Source: an uncultured Bacilli bacterium
GTDB taxonomy: Bacteria > Bacillota_I > Bacilli_A > RF39 > UBA660
DNA: 6,223 nucleotides
Assembly: GCA_904502155.1 (NCBI GenBank)
Contig: CAJGDV010000072.1
Location: 1 to 6,223, forward strand
Direction: 5' to 3'
The position numbers and the translations under genes were made by a program. The notes beneath the pieces are model-generated. The model worked only from the letters and a program-made list of their open reading frames with translations. It was not told where the DNA came from and made no database searches. Within the stretch, counting starts at the first letter, position 1. The number at the start of each line of letters is the position of its first letter. Positions 4,765 through 6,223 of the stretch are shown one piece after another.

Positions 4765-4993
4765 TTTTTTGCTCCATCTTCATTATTTTTTTATTATGCT
4801 TTTCTTGTCTTTTATCTTGGTACTTTTGTTCTAATTTTAGTTTTTTATTAAAACGCTTAATTAATCTTTTTTTACTAGATCTAGAGCCATAATATGTATG
4901 ATTAATATTTCTTTTAAATTTACGATCTAAAATCATACTAAAAATTCTAGATATTATAAATATAACTGTAAAAACTATCAAATATATTTTCAT
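4697..4993 (-). CDS. very basic single-pass membrane peptide, unknown function
   Basis: A 98-residue protein of unknown family. Residues 2-22 form one hydrophobic segment; the rest is extremely rich in Lys and Arg (from R24 onward) with Gln/Glu interspersed, predicted helical. The positive-inside rule puts this tail in the cytoplasm, where it could contact nucleic acid, ribosomes or acidic lipids; this is inference. Its last 22 codons are overlapped by the methyltransferase-like gene in another frame. The coding case rests on a good promoter, a GGGGGG ribosome binding site seven bases from the ATG, and a sensible membrane segment. The overlapped tail is constrained by two frames, so part of its basic, low-complexity composition may be a by-product. 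Confidence 0.65.
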   Translation of the reverse strand: MKIYLIVFTVIFIISRIFSMILDRKFKRNINHTYYGSRSSKKRLIKRFNKKLKLEQKYQDKRQEKHNKKIMKMEQKNEKIRARRDKSKIRKILKFIWK

Positions 4994-5000
4994 ACGATAT

Positions 5001-5050
5001 CCCCCCTTTTATTAATTAAATACTTTAACAAAATATCAATTTATTGTCAA
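5001..5050 (-). promoter_or_regulatory. promoter and G6 ribosome binding site of the basic peptide/methyltransferase-like operon
   Basis: On the minus strand, TTGACA (5045-5050) is a perfect -35, 17 bases from TAAAGT (5022-5027), a four-of-six -10. This is the only perfect -35 noticed in the window, and it starts three bases after the upstream terminator. The ribosome binding site is a run of six Gs (5001-5006) seven bases before the ATG, a conspicuous G-run in such AT-rich DNA. Confidence 0.6.
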
Positions 5051-5053
5051 ATT

Positions 5054-5080
5054 AAAAAAGAACATTATTTTGTTCTTTTT
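5054..5080 (-). terminator. intrinsic terminator overlapping the stop of the 98-aa helical protein
   Basis: On the minus strand AAAAAGAACA (5071-5080) pairs perfectly with TGTTCTTTTT (5055-5064) around a six-base loop, with T6 at 5054-5059. The TAA stop (5065-5067) is in the loop, and the 5' arm encodes the final Lys-Arg-Thr codons. Confidence 0.85.
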
Positions 5081-5361
5081 GCATCTTTGACATTAGTATT
5101 AAATATAACATCAAGTAATTCAGCAACTTCTGCTTGACTAAATAAACTTTTATTAAATCTTAAATAAGTAAGTTTAATTTGTTGTTCATTCATCATAATA
5201 AAACCATATGGAACAGCAGGAATATTATAATACATATTATAAAGTTCAACTTCTTCAGCAGTCCATTTTTTATAAATCATATCAATAACTAATTGTTTTT
5301 GAGCATCTGTTAAAAGTCTTTTTTGTTCTTTATAGTTTTTAATTTTTTCTTTAATATTCAT
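5065..5361 (-). CDS. 98-aa helical cytosolic protein, unknown function
   Basis: A protein of 98 residues without signal peptide or membrane segment, not recognised. It begins with a Lys-rich amphipathic helix (MNIKEKIKNYKEQKR), then LTDAQKQLVIDMIYKKWTAEE (18-37), a more apolar centre rich in Tyr/Met/Pro (41-58), and a second helical part with SLFSQAEVAELLDVIF (72-87). Its size, the position of W33, and the F-S/T-x-x-E helix start near the C-terminus parallel the adjacent 97-aa protein, so they may be old duplicates. The open frame continues upstream to a TTG at 5412, but that TTG is the -35 of the promoter. The ATG at 5361 has GGAGGT seven bases away and is preferred. It ends in a terminator whose loop holds the stop codon. 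Confidence 0.75.
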   Translation of the reverse strand: MNIKEKIKNYKEQKRLLTDAQKQLVIDMIYKKWTAEEVELYNMYYNIPAVPYGFIMMNEQQIKLTYLRFNKSLFSQAEVAELLDVIFNTNVKDAKRTK

Positions 5362-5368
5362 TAAAATT

Positions 5369-5412
5369 ACCTCCCGTACAACTAAAATAGCACTCTCTTT
5401 TATAAAAGTCAA
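5369..5412 (-). promoter_or_regulatory. promoter and ribosome binding site of the 98-aa helical protein
   Basis: On the minus strand, TTGACT (5407-5412) is 17 bases from TATTTT (5384-5389), which carries an extended TGC (5390-5392). GGAGGT (5369-5374) is seven bases before the ATG at 5361. The -35 starts one base after the TAG stop of the upstream gene, so this gene is probably transcribed independently as well as by read-through. Confidence 0.7.
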
Positions 5413-5413
5413 T

Positions 5414-5707
5414 CTATTTTGATTTTAAATTAATACCAGCTATTTTATTTCTTAATTCTTGTCTTTCTTCTTCAGTAAAAAAATCAGCATATTGTCTTAA
5501 TAAATCATACTTATAAGATTCTTCTGTAATTTCTACTTTCTTGTTAGAAGGACCAAAAGATGCTATAAAATTTACTTCTTCTGTCTTTTCTTTTAACATT
5601 TCATCTGACCATGGTTCATTTATTTGATCAACAATCCATTTTTTTGTTTCAATCATTTCATTATTTTTTAATAATTTGTTTTTAAGTTTTTTTAATTTCT
5701 CTTTCAT
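5414..5707 (-). CDS. 97-aa charged helical protein, unknown function
   Basis: A 97-residue, probably cytosolic protein, not recognised. It has a Lys-rich N-terminal helix (1-15), then MIETKKWIVDQINEPWSDEM (18-37) with W24 and W33, a middle segment with FGPSNKK (51-57), and a C-terminal helix DFFTEEERQELRNKIAG (75-91). It shares layout with the 98-aa protein encoded next. The ATG follows AAAAGGGG (5713-5720) by five bases, a serviceable ribosome binding site. Its first 26 bases overlap the end of the DUF4116-type gene in another frame, so the two are probably co-transcribed and translationally coupled, tying this protein to the repeat protein. No terminator was found after its TAG stop; the next gene's promoter begins immediately. 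Confidence 0.7.
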   Translation of the reverse strand: MKEKLKKLKNKLLKNNEMIETKKWIVDQINEPWSDEMLKEKTEEVNFIASFGPSNKKVEITEESYKYDLLRQYADFFTEEERQELRNKIAGINLKSK

Positions 5708-6223
5708 AGTGTCCCCTTTTAAAATATTCTTTATTCCATTTATCTATATTTATAACTTCATCAATAAAGCTATCATTAGTTCTTAATTCTTTACCAATAT
5801 ATTTAATAGAACCATTATATAAACTTATAGCTTTCAACATAAAATTAGGATTATTTAATAATTTGTTACTAGCATATCTAAGTACTGGTCCATATTTTTT
5901 TGTTAAATCTAAAATAATTATTTCATTTTCTTTAAGCCTTTCAGATGCATGTTCAAAATTTCGTATATCATTTTTAACAGCTGCTTCTACAACATCAATA
6001 TCATCTTTAAATTCATCAAAAACAAAATATAAATTAAATCCTATTTTTTTAATTATATCTATATTAAATTGTTTATTATGTATTAATGATGATGATGCGA
6101 AATAAACAACTTTATCAGTTTTTAATTTTATTGCTGTATTTATAATAAATTCACGATCATTTTTAAGTCTTTCAGAAGCATATTCTAAACTATTAATATT
6201 ATTTTTACATGCTAATAAGACTA
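5682..6223 (-). CDS. DUF4116-type repeat protein, N-terminus outside window
   Basis: The C-terminal 179 residues of a longer protein; the frame is open to the right edge and stops with TAA at 5682-5684. It is built of about six units of roughly 25 residues following the pattern L/V-x-Y-A-S-x-x-L-x-x-D/N-x-x-F-I/M-x-x-A-I. Examples are LEYASERLKNDREFIINTAI (12-31), FEHASERL (89-96), LRYASNKLLNNPNFMLKAI (114-132) and IKYIGKELRTNDSFIDEVI (139-157). This matches the uncharacterised DUF4116 repeat as I remember it, a helical repeat probably serving as a protein-binding scaffold; no function is established. No membrane segment is seen in this portion. The gene overlaps the start of the 97-aa protein by 26 bases, indicating an operon. 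The repeat pattern is clear; the family name is from memory. Confidence 0.8.
   Translation of the reverse strand, partial: VLLACKNNINSLEYASERLKNDREFIINTAIKLKTDKVVYFASSSLIHNKQFNIDIIKKIGFNLYFVFDEFKDDIDVVEAAVKNDIRNFEHASERLKENEIIILDLTKKYGPVLRYASNKLLNNPNFMLKAISLYNGSIKYIGKELRTNDSFIDEVINIDKWNKEYFKRGHYEREIKKT

Noticed and set aside
5362..5412. Longer 115-residue version of the 98-aa protein starting at TTG 5412
   Set aside because: The TTG is the first part of a TTGACT -35 element with a matching extended -10 at 17-base spacing, and the ATG at 5361 has a strong GGAGGT.
5863..6105. Plus-strand open frame opposite the DUF4116-type gene
   Set aside because: The opposite strand encodes a clear repeat pattern, and the plus frame is Ser/Ile/Leu-rich antisense with no start signals.
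951..6223. Alternative genetic code with TGA as tryptophan (Mollicutes-like)
   Set aside because: All tryptophan codons in the readable genes are TGG and no in-frame TGA is needed. The absence of TGA stops is adequately explained by AT-rich stop preference and few genes.

Overview
The window is strongly AT-rich and gene-dense. It carries low-GC Gram-positive signals: extended -10 promoters of the TGATATAAT type, AGGAGG/AGGTGAT ribosome binding sites, a lipobox lipoprotein and a class III prepilin-like protein. Every readable stop is TAA or TAG, and every tryptophan codon is TGG with no in-frame TGA, so the standard bacterial code fits. An uncultured or gut-type Bacillota (Bacilli/Erysipelotrichia-like) is the most likely source. 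This is inference; no rRNA or marker gene is present to fix it.

Layout. Positions 1-1442 (minus) hold the N-terminal 300 residues of a large type IV pilin-like protein, preceded by a deoxycytidylate deaminase with its own terminator. A short divergent promoter region (1443-1542) then leads to three plus-strand genes: a small lipoprotein, a membrane-anchored helical protein and a GNAT acetyltransferase (1543-3161). From 3165 to the end everything is on the minus strand. In plus-coordinate order these are a single-pass membrane protein, a two-pass membrane protein with a charged tail, a Rossmann/methyltransferase-like protein whose start overlaps the end of a very basic membrane peptide by 68 nt, two adjacent helical proteins of 98 and 97 residues, and the C-terminal part of a DUF4116-type repeat protein that runs off the right edge. 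No RNA gene, mobile element or CRISPR array was seen, and no gene-free stretch exceeds 300 bases.

How it works together. Only dCMP deaminase (dCMP to dUMP, feeding dTMP synthesis) has a clear metabolic role. The rest is mostly envelope or unknown proteins, and I see no recognisable defence system. The striking property is gene packaging. Most genes look like self-contained transcription units whose stop codon lies inside the terminator hairpin. The next promoter starts in or just after the U-tract, and several transcripts probably begin almost exactly at an AGGTGAT Shine-Dalgarno element. The two convergent genes share one symmetric bidirectional terminator with both stop codons paired in its stem. 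The likely exceptions, probable translationally coupled pairs, are DUF4116 protein/97-aa protein and basic peptide/methyltransferase-like protein.
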